A stretch of DNA of 64,000 nt, taken from assembly GCF_007641235.1 (NCBI RefSeq), contig NZ_CP038157.1:1240001-1304000 (forward strand). The letters run 5' to 3'. The notes below the pieces were generated by a model. That model was not told the origin of the DNA. It did not search any database and saw nothing but the letters and a program-made list of their open reading frames with translations. Numbering within the stretch: the stretch's first letter is position 1; the number at the start of each line of letters is the position of its first letter. The position numbers and the translations under genes are program-made. The DNA comes from Corynebacterium sanguinis. GTDB taxonomy: Bacteria > Actinomycetota > Actinomycetes > Mycobacteriales > Mycobacteriaceae. Below, piece by piece: positions 40,339-51,749 of this stretch.

Positions 40339-40614
40339 GTGGCACGAGATATTGATGACATCGAGCGCGACATCGAGCGCACCCGCGACCAGCTCGCAAG
40401 CACCCTCGACGAGATTGCGCACCGCGCGAACCCGTCGACGCTCGCTGACAACGCGAAGGATCAGGCTAAGAACTTCTTCCAGGATGAGACCGTGCAGAAG
40501 GTCCTCGTCGGCATCGGCGTCGGTGTTGCTGTGCTGATCGGCATTAAGGCCCTCAACGGCCGCAAGCGCAAGAAGGAGCTCAAGGAGCTGCAGCGCCTGC
40601 TGGCTCGTCGCTAG
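40339..40614 (+). CDS. DUF3618 membrane-anchored protein
   Basis: 91 residues. The N-terminal charged helix (DIDDIERDIERTRDQLASTLDEIAHR) is the DUF3618 signature and looks coiled-coil forming; one membrane helix (about 55-72) and a very basic C-terminal tail follow. Function unknown. The GTG start has GAGGAG upstream. Convergent with pncA, with 2 bp between the stops. Confidence 0.85.
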   Translation: MARDIDDIERDIERTRDQLASTLDEIAHRANPSTLADNAKDQAKNFFQDETVQKVLVGIGVGVAVLIGIKALNGRKRKKELKELQRLLARR

Positions 40615-40616
40615 CG

Positions 40617-41177
40617 CTAACCAGCTTTAACCTGCGCGCCCGCAGCGCGCATCTCATCGAGGGCCCGTGTGGCGCGGGCCTCGTCGACAGGCGAGCACAG
40701 CTCTTTCGAGACTCGAACGTCGAAGCCCTCCCGTAAAGCGTCTAGGACTGTCGCCCTGACGCAGTGGTCCGTGGCAATGCCGCACACATCAACCGCGCTG
40801 ATTCCGGCGCGGTTGAGCCATTCGCCAAGCGCGGTGCCGTCCTCGGTGGCGCCTTCGAAACCCGAGTACGCGGCGCGGTACTGACCCTTGCGGAAGAAGG
40901 CCTCAATGTGTGCCGGATCCAGGGGCGCGCGCAGCGCCGCGCCGTCGGAGCCCGCGACGCAGTGCACCGGCCATGAATCCACAAAGTCCGGCTCGGAGGA
41001 GAAGTGCGCGCCTGGATCAATGTGCCAGTCTTGGGTCGCCACGACGTGGGCGTAGCCGTGGTCGCCGGAGATAAGCTGCGCGATCGCGGTAGCGACGTCG
41101 TCGCCACGCGCGGTGGCGAGGCTGCCGCCGGGGCAAAAATCGTTCTGAACATCGACGATGAGCAGTGCTGTTTTCAT
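40617..41177 (-). CDS. pncA: Nicotinamidase/pyrazinamidase
   Basis: Hydrolyses nicotinamide to nicotinate, feeding PncB. 186 residues. DVQNDFCPGGSL near residue 8 gives the catalytic Asp, metal-site residues lie in TQDWHIDPGAHF, and the nucleophilic cysteine is in GIATDHCVRATVLDA near 134. ATG 41177 is preferred over the start 15 bp upstream because TATCGT lies 6 nt before it. With pncB and nadE, three NAD-salvage steps are in this window, all at separate loci. Confidence 0.95.
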   Translation of the reverse strand: MKTALLIVDVQNDFCPGGSLATARGDDVATAIAQLISGDHGYAHVVATQDWHIDPGAHFSSEPDFVDSWPVHCVAGSDGAALRAPLDPAHIEAFFRKGQYRAAYSGFEGATEDGTALGEWLNRAGISAVDVCGIATDHCVRATVLDALREGFDVRVSKELCSPVDEARATRALDEMRAAGAQVKAG

Positions 41178-41200
41178 AACGCAACGATACACCGCGTGCG

Positions 41201-41234
41201 GAAAACCCCCGCGCGGATTTCCTCCCGGCGGGGG
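41201..41234 (-). terminator. Terminator after tRNA-Lys
   Basis: Read on the minus strand, CCCCCGC pairs with GCGGGGG (41228-41234 and 41206-41212), followed by TTTTC. It lies just downstream of tRNA-Lys. Confidence 0.75.
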
Positions 41235-41242
41235 TGATGTTG

Positions 41243-41315
41243 TGCGCCATCAGGGAATCGAACCCCGAACCCACTGATTAAGAGTCAGTTGCTCTACCAA
41301 TTGAGCTAATGGCGC
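41243..41315 (-). tRNA. tRNA-Lys (CTT)
   Basis: 73 nt. Acceptor GCGCCAT pairs with ATGGCGC, anticodon arm ACTGA-CTCTTAA-TCAGT exposes CTT, T-loop TTCGATT. CCA not encoded. Confidence 0.96.
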
Positions 41316-41544
41316 AAACTTGGCCTGCGAAGAACCTGGTTCTTAGCGCGGCTGCCGTTATTGCAACGAAGAAAAATATAGCATCTAGGGTTATATGGGG
41401 TGAAATCGGCAGGTCAGGCGCGGTTTGGCCTGCCGGGTGTGTTTGGTTTCGCCCCGGTGCCTAATGGGGATAGGCTAAGGGGCGAAAAGATTGACGCATC
41501 ACGACGTGCATGACGTGAGTCGGGCGGGAAAGTAGGAACGAGCA

Positions 41545-42723
41545 TTGAAGACTTTGCCACGAGCCCTGAAAAGCACCACCGCTATCGGATTGGCCCTTGC
41601 CCTGGGTGTGACCGTGAGCGCCTGCACCATCGGCGAGGTGGAATCCGCCAGTGATTCCAGCGAGCAGACAGCCACGGAGACCACGGAATCGTTTGCGCCG
41701 CCCGTGGTGTCCGTTGGGGACGGTGCGACGAAGGTTTCGCCGGTTGAGCCGGTGACCGTGGAGGCGGAGGCGGGCATCCGCTCCGCGCAGATGACTAACG
41801 AGTCGGGCAAGGTGGTCAAGTACGAGTTCAACTCCGACATGACGCAGTGGTCCACCGCGGAGCCGCTGGGCTACGGGCGCACCTACACACTCAAGGGCAC
41901 CGACCGCGACGGGACAAGCTTCGAGCGCACGTTCACCACCGTCGCGCCTGCCGCCCAGTCGTCGGTGTACTTCGCGCTGCAGGAGGGTGCGGAGGTGGGC
42001 GTGGGCCAGGCCATCCCGATTCACTTCAGCTACGCCCCGGGGGACAAGGAGAAGGCCCAAGAGGCGATCAAGGTCACCACCTCCAACGACACCGAGGGTG
42101 GGTTCTACTGGCAGAGCGACAACGTGGCCATCTGGCGCCCGAAGGACTTCTGGGAGCCGGGCACGCAGGTCACCGTCACGGCGGACATCTACGGTGTCGA
42201 CCTCGGCGGCGGGGTGTACGGCGCCGATAAGTCGGAGATGTCGTTTACCGTCGGCGACGAGGTGCTGACCACGGTAGATAACGCCACCAAGACCCTGACC
42301 GTGACGCGCAACGGCGAGGTCGTGCGTTCCTTCCCGGTCTCGCTGGGCCGCCCGGGCCGCTGGGAGACCCCCAACGGCACGTACGTCGTCGGCGACAAGA
42401 ACGAATCCATGGTGATGGATTCCACCACCTACGGCTTAAGCCTTGACGCCGGCGGGTACAAGACCCCGGTCAAGTACGCGACCCAGTTGTCGTATTCCGG
42501 GATCTACGTGCACTCCGCGCCCTGGGCCCTCGGTGCGCTCGGCTCGTACAACCAGTCCCACGGCTGCATCAACGCCAGCCCGGAGGACGCGCAGTGGTAC
42601 CAGGCCACCGTCAAGCGAGGCGACCCCGTCAAGGTGGTTAACACCGGCGGGGACACGCTGGCTGGCTGGGACGGACTCGGCTACTGGAACTTGAGCTGGG
42701 ACGAGCTTAATCCCGACGGGTAG
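41545..42723 (+). CDS. L,D-transpeptidase lipoprotein with Ig-like domains
   Basis: Makes 3-3 peptidoglycan cross-links. 392 residues: signal peptide with lipobox VSAC (lipidated Cys27), two Ig-like domains (about 50-150 and 150-250), then a YkuD catalytic domain with YSGIYVHSAPWALGALG and the nucleophile motif SHGCINAS, then a C-terminal Trp-rich tail. The layout equals mycobacterial LdtB-type enzymes. The start is TTG 41545 with AGGAACG upstream. Its 3' end overlaps the convergent secreted-protein gene by 43 bp. Confidence 0.94.
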   Translation: MKTLPRALKSTTAIGLALALGVTVSACTIGEVESASDSSEQTATETTESFAPPVVSVGDGATKVSPVEPVTVEAEAGIRSAQMTNESGKVVKYEFNSDMTQWSTAEPLGYGRTYTLKGTDRDGTSFERTFTTVAPAAQSSVYFALQEGAEVGVGQAIPIHFSYAPGDKEKAQEAIKVTTSNDTEGGFYWQSDNVAIWRPKDFWEPGTQVTVTADIYGVDLGGGVYGADKSEMSFTVGDEVLTTVDNATKTLTVTRNGEVVRSFPVSLGRPGRWETPNGTYVVGDKNESMVMDSTTYGLSLDAGGYKTPVKYATQLSYSGIYVHSAPWALGALGSYNQSHGCINASPEDAQWYQATVKRGDPVKVVNTGGDTLAGWDGLGYWNLSWDELNPDG

Positions 42724-44153
42724 GAGCTCGCAGCGTCGCCCGCGCTTGTATCCGCGCCGATGCGCAAAAGTCGCGTGGCGGTGGCCTGCCACAGCTCGCC
42801 CTGCGGGGTGACCATGCCGGTGAGTTGCAGCGGCGCGTCGAAGGGCTGCACCCCGATGGGGACGCGGTGCGTTTCGGCGCCGGTGTCGGCGTCGATGCCC
42901 AGCACGCTGACCTCGTGCTCCGCGCTACCGTCGGCACGCGCTGTGGTCAGCGCCCAGATGGTGGAGTCGGCGGTGGTGAGCACGGGAAGCGTGGCGATGC
43001 GCGCGTTGGTTTCCCAGGCGCGGACACAGTCGAATCCGTCTGCCGGGTTGGCGACGACGTCGACCTTGGTCAGGCCGCCGGTGTAAGGGGCGTCGTTAGG
43101 CACGCTCGGCCCGTCGACGGCGAAGGGCGGGTAGTCAAAGCCGTAGGTCGAGGGGATCCACAGGGTGGTGCCGCGCGCCATGATGCTGTTTTCGGTGCCG
43201 GGGCCGCTGGTGGCGAACGCGGGCAACGTACACACGTTCTCGCCGGTCGCGGCGTCGAGGACGAGCAGGTTGGGGGAGTTGTCCGCGTTATCGACGATGG
43301 CGATCCACTCGCCGTGATCGCCAAACACCGTCGGCGTGGTTCCCGAGCCCCAGGACAGCTGGCCGGGTTTGCGGCCCGAGCCCCGGTCGTAGGGGTGCCG
43401 CCACGCGGTGGTGATTTCGCCGTCGGCGCCGAGGCTGACCTCGTAGAGCGCGTGGTCGGTGAGCACGCTCGCCCCGTTCGGCCGGCCGGTCAGCCCGTTG
43501 GCGATGAGCTCGCGGGCTTCGCCTTGCCCGCTTAACGACGCCACTTTCACGCCACCGTCAAGCTCGACGACACCCACGACGGAGTCTTTCGTGGCAAACC
43601 ACACGCGGCCCTGCCCGTCGGGGGTCACCCCGGCCAGTGCGGCGTCCGTGCCCAAGTCGGGCAGGGAGGTGCGCGAATCTTCCGTCAGCGCCCAGCCACG
43701 ATCGGTGTGGTTGTAGCCGATGCGCACGATGTCGTGGCCCTCGGCGATGACGACGCGGTCAGCCTCGTCGAGGTAGCCGTAGACGCCCCCGAGGAGGCCG
43801 TCTTTGTGCAGCTCGTGGGAGGCGAGCAGTTGGGCGGAATGGGGGTCGAACAGCGCGACCGAGGGGACGATGACGTTGAGCCCGTTTTGGACACCGACGT
43901 ACTTGGTGCACAAGCCGACGACCATGCCGTCGGAGCCCTGGAACAGCGTCGAGCATGACGCCCCCGGCACGGACCACGCCGACAGGCGAGGGTCGCGCGG
44001 CCCGGCCCACGGCACCGAGTCGGTGGAGGAGATGTCGCGGTGCATCAGGCGCGTGCCGGTCGGGGCGGCGGCGTGGGCGGGAGCCAGCGTGGCGAGGCTT
44101 AAGGCGGCGGCAGCGCACAGGCTGGCAGTGGCGCGCAAAAGGTGTTTGTGCAT
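42681..44153 (-). CDS. Secreted beta-propeller-like protein
   Basis: 490 residues with a clear Sec signal peptide ending in APAHA (about residue 28). The rest has repeated strand motifs with Asp/Gly turns (GDHGEWIAIVDNADNSPNLLV, DAATGENV, VLGIDADTGAETHRV) resembling PQQ/propeller repeats. Four cysteines in the mature part may form disulfides. No catalytic motif seen; function unknown. It is convergent with, and overlaps by 43 bp, the L,D-transpeptidase gene. Confidence 0.75.
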   Translation of the reverse strand: MHKHLLRATASLCAAAALSLATLAPAHAAAPTGTRLMHRDISSTDSVPWAGPRDPRLSAWSVPGASCSTLFQGSDGMVVGLCTKYVGVQNGLNVIVPSVALFDPHSAQLLASHELHKDGLLGGVYGYLDEADRVVIAEGHDIVRIGYNHTDRGWALTEDSRTSLPDLGTDAALAGVTPDGQGRVWFATKDSVVGVVELDGGVKVASLSGQGEARELIANGLTGRPNGASVLTDHALYEVSLGADGEITTAWRHPYDRGSGRKPGQLSWGSGTTPTVFGDHGEWIAIVDNADNSPNLLVLDAATGENVCTLPAFATSGPGTENSIMARGTTLWIPSTYGFDYPPFAVDGPSVPNDAPYTGGLTKVDVVANPADGFDCVRAWETNARIATLPVLTTADSTIWALTTARADGSAEHEVSVLGIDADTGAETHRVPIGVQPFDAPLQLTGMVTPQGELWQATATRLLRIGADTSAGDAASSYPSGLSSSQLKFQ

Positions 44154-44412
44154 GGTGTGGATGCTAACAGGCAGGTTGGCTCGCGCATGCCTTTATATTT
44201 AGCGCGAGCGTGTGCATCGACTCAGGATTCGGGCCGAGCGGCACTTGCCAGCAAGTGAGGTAGGTGGGCGTGAACAGCGCAAACCGTTCTGTGTGCCGCT
44301 GGAGAATCTACGAAAGTACCGAGTTTCTTCCCGCGCGCGGCGGAGGGCACCTTTGCGCCCTAGCCTTGCAGGCACAATTAACCCCTCTAAGCGCAGGGGA
44401 AAAGGAGCGGAC
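44154..44412. other. Intergenic region with divergent promoters
   Basis: About 260 bp between the divergent propeller gene and a membrane-protein gene. No credible gene. The AT-rich TTTATATTTAGC near 44190 is the only promoter-like patch. AAAGGAG at 44401 is the ribosome binding site of the next gene. Confidence 0.4.
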
Positions 44413-44943
44413 ATGGTCTGGGTGGGTAACGTCGTGCTGCTGGCCGCTCTGTCGTGGCTGCCGTCAGCGCTTATCTTCGGCGCCCTTTGGTTCTTGGGCT
44501 CGCGTATCGACGCCGCCCCCTCGCGCCCGTGGCTCCCCGCAACAGCGGGCCTTGCCGGTGGTTTCTGCCTCGGCCTGCTCATCCTCGGGCCTTTGGCGCA
44601 GCACCCGCTGCTCATCGCGCTGGTGATCGTTGGTGTTGTGATCGCCCTGCTGCTCGCTGCTACCCGCGTGGCTTATCGGGCGCCGGTTGCGGGCGGCGCC
44701 GCTGTCGTGGTCGGTGCCCACGTGGCCGTCTTCGCGCGTGCTGTGGGCAGTGAAACCCAGGACGTCTTTTGGGCCATGCCAATACTGGACCTCTGGGTGA
44801 TTCTCGGGGTCCCGCTCGTCCTCGCGGTGGCGGGGTGGCGCTGGCGCGCATCGATGCACCGCGCGGTGTATAAATTTTTGGGGTGGCTGACGGGACTCGA
44901 ACCCGCGACACCCAGGATCACAACCTGGTGCTCTACCAGCTGA
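44413..44943 (+). CDS. Four-helix membrane protein running antisense into tRNA-His
   Basis: 176 residues with four to five hydrophobic helices and no recognised family. ATG 44413 follows AAAGGAG at 44401-44407 with good spacing, so it is probably real. The last 20 or so residues (GWLTGLEPATPRITTWCSTS) are the complement of tRNA-His and end at a stop inside it. That tail is a typical translation of an antisense tRNA, so an original stop just before the tRNA was probably lost, or the annotated tail is biologically irrelevant. Confidence 0.6.
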   Translation: MVWVGNVVLLAALSWLPSALIFGALWFLGSRIDAAPSRPWLPATAGLAGGFCLGLLILGPLAQHPLLIALVIVGVVIALLLAATRVAYRAPVAGGAAVVVGAHVAVFARAVGSETQDVFWAMPILDLWVILGVPLVLAVAGWRWRASMHRAVYKFLGWLTGLEPATPRITTWCSTS

Positions 44944-44955
44944 ACTACAGCCACC
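44882..44955 (-). tRNA. tRNA-His (GTG)
   Basis: 74 nt including the extra G-1 paired with C73. Acceptor GTGGCTG/CAGCCAC, anticodon arm CCAGG-TTGTGAT-CCTGG exposing GTG, T-arm GCGGG-TTCGAGT-CCCGT. Overlapped on the other strand by the end of a membrane-protein gene. Confidence 0.96.
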
Positions 44956-45001
44956 ATCGCTGTTTTTGCAGCGGGTTCTACATTAGTATGCGCCCCGGTT
45001 A

Positions 45002-45637
45002 TTACAAAAACCGCTGGTAGGCGTCGCGCGCGGCGGTGGACGCCTCGGTTGCTTCCTGCGAGTCGGGCCCCGGCGCCTCAACGAAAACGCTACGCCGGTA
45101 GTAGTCCAATTCGCGGATCGATTCGACAATATCCGCCAGCGCGCGGTGCGACATGCCCTTGTCGGGCTGGTTGAAGTATGCCTTGGGGAACCAGCGCCGG
45201 GCGAGCTCCTTGACGGTGGAGACGTCGATCATGCGGTAGTGCAGGGCGGCGTCGAGACGCGGCATGTGCGCGCGGATGAACGAGCGGTCGGTGGCGATCG
45301 AGTTGCCGGCAAGCGGCGCGGGGTGGGCGGGATCGCAGTGCTTAGCGACGAGCCCCAGCACCGCATCTTCGGCGTCTGCGAGGCTGACCGTCGATGCGGT
45401 GATCTCGGGGAGCAGCCCGTTGTCGGTGTGCATGGCGACGACGACCTCGTCCATCTCGGCGAGCTGCGCCTGCGTGGCGTGGACGACGATATCGATACCC
45501 TCGCCCAGGATGTTGAGCTCGGCGTCGGTGACAAGCGCGGCGACCTCCACGATGACGTGCTTGTCGGGGTCGAGCCCGGTCATCTCAAGGTCGATCCAGA
45601 CAATGCGATCGTTTTTATTGGCGATCTCGTGTGACAT
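45002..45637 (-). CDS. orn: Oligoribonuclease
   Basis: DEDDh 3'-to-5' exonuclease that degrades short RNAs and pGpG. 211 residues. IDLEMTGLD near residue 16 holds the first metal ligands, and [13 protein letters not shown] near 160 holds the catalytic His and last Asp. GGAGAGG precedes ATG 45637. It starts at the stop of the upstream SDR gene; Rv2511 (orn) and Rv2509 (mycolate reductase) are likewise close in M. tuberculosis. Confidence 0.96.
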   Translation of the reverse strand: MSHEIANKNDRIVWIDLEMTGLDPDKHVIVEVAALVTDAELNILGEGIDIVVHATQAQLAEMDEVVVAMHTDNGLLPEITASTVSLADAEDAVLGLVAKHCDPAHPAPLAGNSIATDRSFIRAHMPRLDAALHYRMIDVSTVKELARRWFPKAYFNQPDKGMSHRALADIVESIRELDYYRRSVFVEAPGPDSQEATEASTAARDAYQRFL

Positions 45638-46444
45638 TTATGCCTCTCCCATCTGCTCGTAGAAGCGTCCCATCAGCGGAGAGAGCCAGCCGCGCGGGGT
45701 GTAGGTGGACACGACGTCCATCGCCTTCGACAGTGGTCCGGGCACGACGCGGCGCTTGTTGCGGCGCATGGCGGCCAGGGTGTCTTTCGCGCAAGACTCG
45801 TAGGTGGTCCAAAGGAAATCGGGCACAACCTTGTCAACAATTGTCTTTTCCTCGTCCGGAACTACGGCCTCGCGAACGGGGCCGGGGGCCAAAAGGGTGC
45901 AGTGCACGCCGGTGCTTTTGAGCTCGTAGTGCAGGGACTCGGTGAACGTGTTCACGCCCGCCTTGGTAAAGACGTAGGTGGAGTTGTTGGGGATAGGCAT
46001 GTTTCCAGCAGCCGAGCCGACGTTGCACAGCGCGCCCTCGCCGCGCGGCACCATCTGGTCCAGGACAGCCTTGGTGATGCGGAACACCGCGGTGGCGTTG
46101 AGGTTGTACTGGTTGACCTCGTAGTCCCAATCGGCCTTCATGAACGGGCCGAAGGAGGCGATGCCGGCGGAGTTGACGCAGATGGTTACCGTGCGGTTAT
46201 GGATGTGCTCGATAAGGGCCGTGACGTCGCGTTCCTTTGAGAGGTCGGCGGCGAAGACGTCGCAGTTGACGCCGTGGCGGGCCGAGAGGGCGTCGGCAAG
46301 CTGCATGAGCACGTCCTCACGGCGCGCGACAAGGATGAGGTTGTAGCCGGCGGAGGCAAGGTAGCGGGCGATGGCTTCGCCGATGCCTTGCGACGCGCCG
46401 GTGACCAGCGCATAGGAGTCGATGGAAGGGGCAGGGAAAGTCAT
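45638..46444 (-). CDS. cmrA: Short-chain reductase, probable mycolate reductase CmrA
   Basis: 268 residues. Cofactor motif VTGASQGIGE near residue 14, NSAG near 93, and active site Ser...Y-V-F-T-K near 160. The extended C-terminal part (MRRNKRRVVPGPLSKAMDVV) matches SDRs that reduce beta-oxo-mycolate to mycolate in corynebacteria and mycobacteria, and the location beside orn matches Rv2509/Rv2511. The function is inferred from family and synteny. A TACTGT box 7 nt upstream supports ATG 46444. Confidence 0.8.
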   Translation of the reverse strand: MTFPAPSIDSYALVTGASQGIGEAIARYLASAGYNLILVARREDVLMQLADALSARHGVNCDVFAADLSKERDVTALIEHIHNRTVTICVNSAGIASFGPFMKADWDYEVNQYNLNATAVFRITKAVLDQMVPRGEGALCNVGSAAGNMPIPNNSTYVFTKAGVNTFTESLHYELKSTGVHCTLLAPGPVREAVVPDEEKTIVDKVVPDFLWTTYESCAKDTLAAMRRNKRRVVPGPLSKAMDVVSTYTPRGWLSPLMGRFYEQMGEA

Positions 46445-46457
46445 GCTGCCCACAGTA

Positions 46458-46676
46458 CTAGTCGTAGACGACCTCGAAGATGTCGCCGGGCTGGCAGTCG
46501 AGGGCTTCGCACAGGGCGCTGAGGGTGGTGAAGCGAACCGCCTTCGCCCGGTTGTTGCGCAGCACGGAGAGGTTGACCGGGGTGATGCCGACCTGTTCGG
46601 CGAGCGCGGCACCCGTGATTCCTTTGGCCTCGATGAGGGCGTCGAGGCGGCAGACGACGCGGGGTGTCTTAGACAA
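46458..46676 (-). CDS. XRE-family helix-turn-helix regulator
   Basis: 72 residues, essentially a single Cro/CI-type HTH domain: LIEAKGITGAALAEQVGITPVNLSVLRNNRA is the DNA-binding part, ending LDCQPGDIFEV. The start is TTG 46676, overlapping the end of the DUF2975 gene by 8 bp; no ATG or GTG fits. Small XRE proteins of this type accompany DUF2975 membrane proteins across bacteria and probably repress their own operon. A candidate operator lies at 47247-47261. Confidence 0.88.
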   Translation of the reverse strand: MSKTPRVVCRLDALIEAKGITGAALAEQVGITPVNLSVLRNNRAKAVRFTTLSALCEALDCQPGDIFEVVYD

Positions 46677-47223
46677 GGCCGTCAACCTCCTCTTCGAGAG
46701 CCTTGCCACGCTGGAGAACAGCTTCGAATGCGATGAGCGTAGCCATGAGGATGATCGCGGGGCTGAGGTCAGACAGGGGTGTGCCCGATCCGGTGTTCCA
46801 CCACGAATCGACTCCGAGGACGAAGGCCGCGTGGTTGTTGGCCAGGCCTTCGATGCCGAGGCGCGCGATGATCCAGACGACAATCCCGTAGCTGGCGAAG
46901 CGCAGCGACTTGGTCACGGTGGTGGAAAACAGCGTGCCACGAAGCATTGAGGCAAACGCCCTGGTGAGGAATGCGGCGATGGCGATGAGCGAGGCGTATT
47001 TGAGCGCGAAGGCAACGACGTAGGCGATGACAATAGCGCGCGGAAGTGCCGCCACGGCTAACCCGTCGGACAGCGCGGGAGAGAGGCGGGTGATGACAAT
47101 CCCGTTAGAAAACATCTGGTAGATCTCCGGGATGCACCAGAGGATGACGACGAAGGCGACGGCGATGAGCGCTTCTTTAAAGCTCTTGGTGGCTGGGGTT
47201 GCGGGGTGGGCGGTTTGGGCCAT
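46669..47223 (-). CDS. DUF2975 membrane protein
   Basis: 184 residues, four membrane helices with loops of moderate length. The last loop AFEAVLQRGKALEEEVDGLV is a typical DUF2975 C-terminus. Function unknown. Coupled by 8-bp overlap to the XRE regulator; the promoter/operator is upstream at 47243-47270. Confidence 0.88.
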   Translation of the reverse strand: MAQTAHPATPATKSFKEALIAVAFVVILWCIPEIYQMFSNGIVITRLSPALSDGLAVAALPRAIVIAYVVAFALKYASLIAIAAFLTRAFASMLRGTLFSTTVTKSLRFASYGIVVWIIARLGIEGLANNHAAFVLGVDSWWNTGSGTPLSDLSPAIILMATLIAFEAVLQRGKALEEEVDGLV

Positions 47224-47242
47224 GATGCCTCTTGACAGAAAG

Positions 47243-47270
47243 AGTGTATCGACAATCGATATGCGTGCAA
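47243..47270 (-). promoter_or_regulatory. Promoter with embedded operator for DUF2975-XRE
   Basis: On the minus strand, TTGCAC (47265-47270) and TACACT (47243-47248) form -35 and -10 hexamers 16 bp apart. The spacer holds the inverted repeat TATCG-n5-CGATA at 47247-47261, a natural site for autorepression by the XRE protein. Confidence 0.65.
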
Positions 47271-47286
47271 GGGGGAGAAGGAAAAT

Positions 47287-47709
47287 TCAGCGCGGCCTCG
47301 ACGTCCAGCCCGCCGCCAGCGTGGCCGCCGTCGCCACACAGCCCACCACCGCCAAGACCAGCACGTTGCCCTTAGGCACAGCGAGGACAAGTGCATAAGC
47401 CGCCAAGTACAACGCCACGAGGCGCCAACTAAAGGGCGGATCCGGCCGGACCGGCTGCTTTAAAGCCGCCCGCACCGGCCTGCGACGCCGGGTCACCTCG
47501 AGGCCAATAGCCAGCGCCAGCGCCAGGAGGGCGGGCACTAGGGCCCACACGCTGCGCTGCATAGCCAGGAACACGGCCAGACCGAAACACAGCGCCGCCG
47601 GCACCACCCATGCCCACGATGAGGGGCGGCGGGTGGCCCGGCGGCGAATGCTCTCTAAGGCGTCGAGCGCTTCACGCTCGCGAGCTGCATCAACCTGCGG
47701 GCCGCTCAG
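47287..47709 (-). CDS. Small membrane protein, paralogue of the one at 52812-53240
   Basis: A four-helix protein sharing with the gene at 52812-53240 an N-terminal charged helix, then membrane helices, and a central LKQ(P/E)V(R/K)P(D/E)P segment followed by the (V/L)PKG motif. A conventional start exists only at GTG 47607 (106 residues), which would delete the N-terminal helix. The in-frame CTG at 47709, directly after the upstream stop, gives 140 residues, matching the paralogue's 142. Translation from CTG by coupling is therefore suggested; the short GTG form is the conservative alternative. Confidence 0.6.
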   Translation of the reverse strand: MSGPQVDAAREREALDALESIRRRATRRPSSWAWVVPAALCFGLAVFLAMQRSVWALVPALLALALAIGLEVTRRRRPVRAALKQPVRPDPPFSWRLVALYLAAYALVLAVPKGNVLVLAVVGCVATAATLAAGWTSRPR

Positions 47710-47946
47710 TTACAACTGCGAGCGGTTGTTACCGTCGTCGAGGCCTTCCTCAACCTGCCCGGTGCGCGCTTCCGTGTTGGGGTGCTCGTCGAGGTGGCCC
47801 TCGTCAGTGGTCGCGGTCTCGTTCTCCGCGTTCTCGAAGTCGTCGACGGAGTTGAAGTTCGTCGGGGAGTTGCCGATGCGCGTCACGGCGGCGTCGAGAA
47901 GCTTCTCCTTCTCCGACGACTGGCTGCGGTCAGAATCCTGAGCCAT
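47710..47946 (-). CDS. 78-residue acidic protein
   Basis: Soluble, strongly acidic, no signal or membrane segment; contains SEKEKLLDAAVTRIGNSP and DFENAENETATTDEG. A GGAGGAG sequence within the end of the preceding small gene provides a ribosome binding site, and the upstream stop abuts its ATG (TAGATG). Its own stop abuts the coding region of the membrane-protein paralogue. Function unknown; low complexity makes family assignment impossible. Confidence 0.6.
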   Translation of the reverse strand: MAQDSDRSQSSEKEKLLDAAVTRIGNSPTNFNSVDDFENAENETATTDEGHLDEHPNTEARTGQVEEGLDDGNNRSQL

Positions 47947-48054
47947 CTACTTCTCCTCCTCAGTGGAGACTTCCTCCTGGAACTGCTCGTCGGCGTCCGG
48001 ATCGATGAGGTCGTTGATGCTGTCTTCGTTATTCGGGGTGTTCTTCTCGGTCAT
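47947..48054 (-). CDS. 35-residue acidic peptide
   Basis: Starts MTEKNTPNNEDSINDLIDP and ends EVSTEEEK; net charge strongly negative. AAGGAGG (complement of 48062-48068) is 7 nt before ATG 48054, one of the best Shine-Dalgarno sites in the window. The stop touches the ATG of the 78-residue gene, so the two are translated in tandem. The tight coupling is the main evidence that it is real. Confidence 0.55.
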   Translation of the reverse strand: MTEKNTPNNEDSINDLIDPDADEQFQEEVSTEEEK

Positions 48055-48116
48055 GTCCAAGCCTCCTTCAATGGGTTATGAGCTTCAAGCTTAGCGACGC
48101 CTCGCCCACGCCGCCG

Positions 48117-51646
<3,530 letters not shown>

Positions 51647-51749
51647 GTCGGCGGGGGTGGCCAAGCCCGTTTCAGAGTGAACCCGCACGCCGGACGCCGT
51701 GCGCCTGAAAAGCGACGTAGTTAGGTGCCAGAAACTGTAGGGTAGGGGC

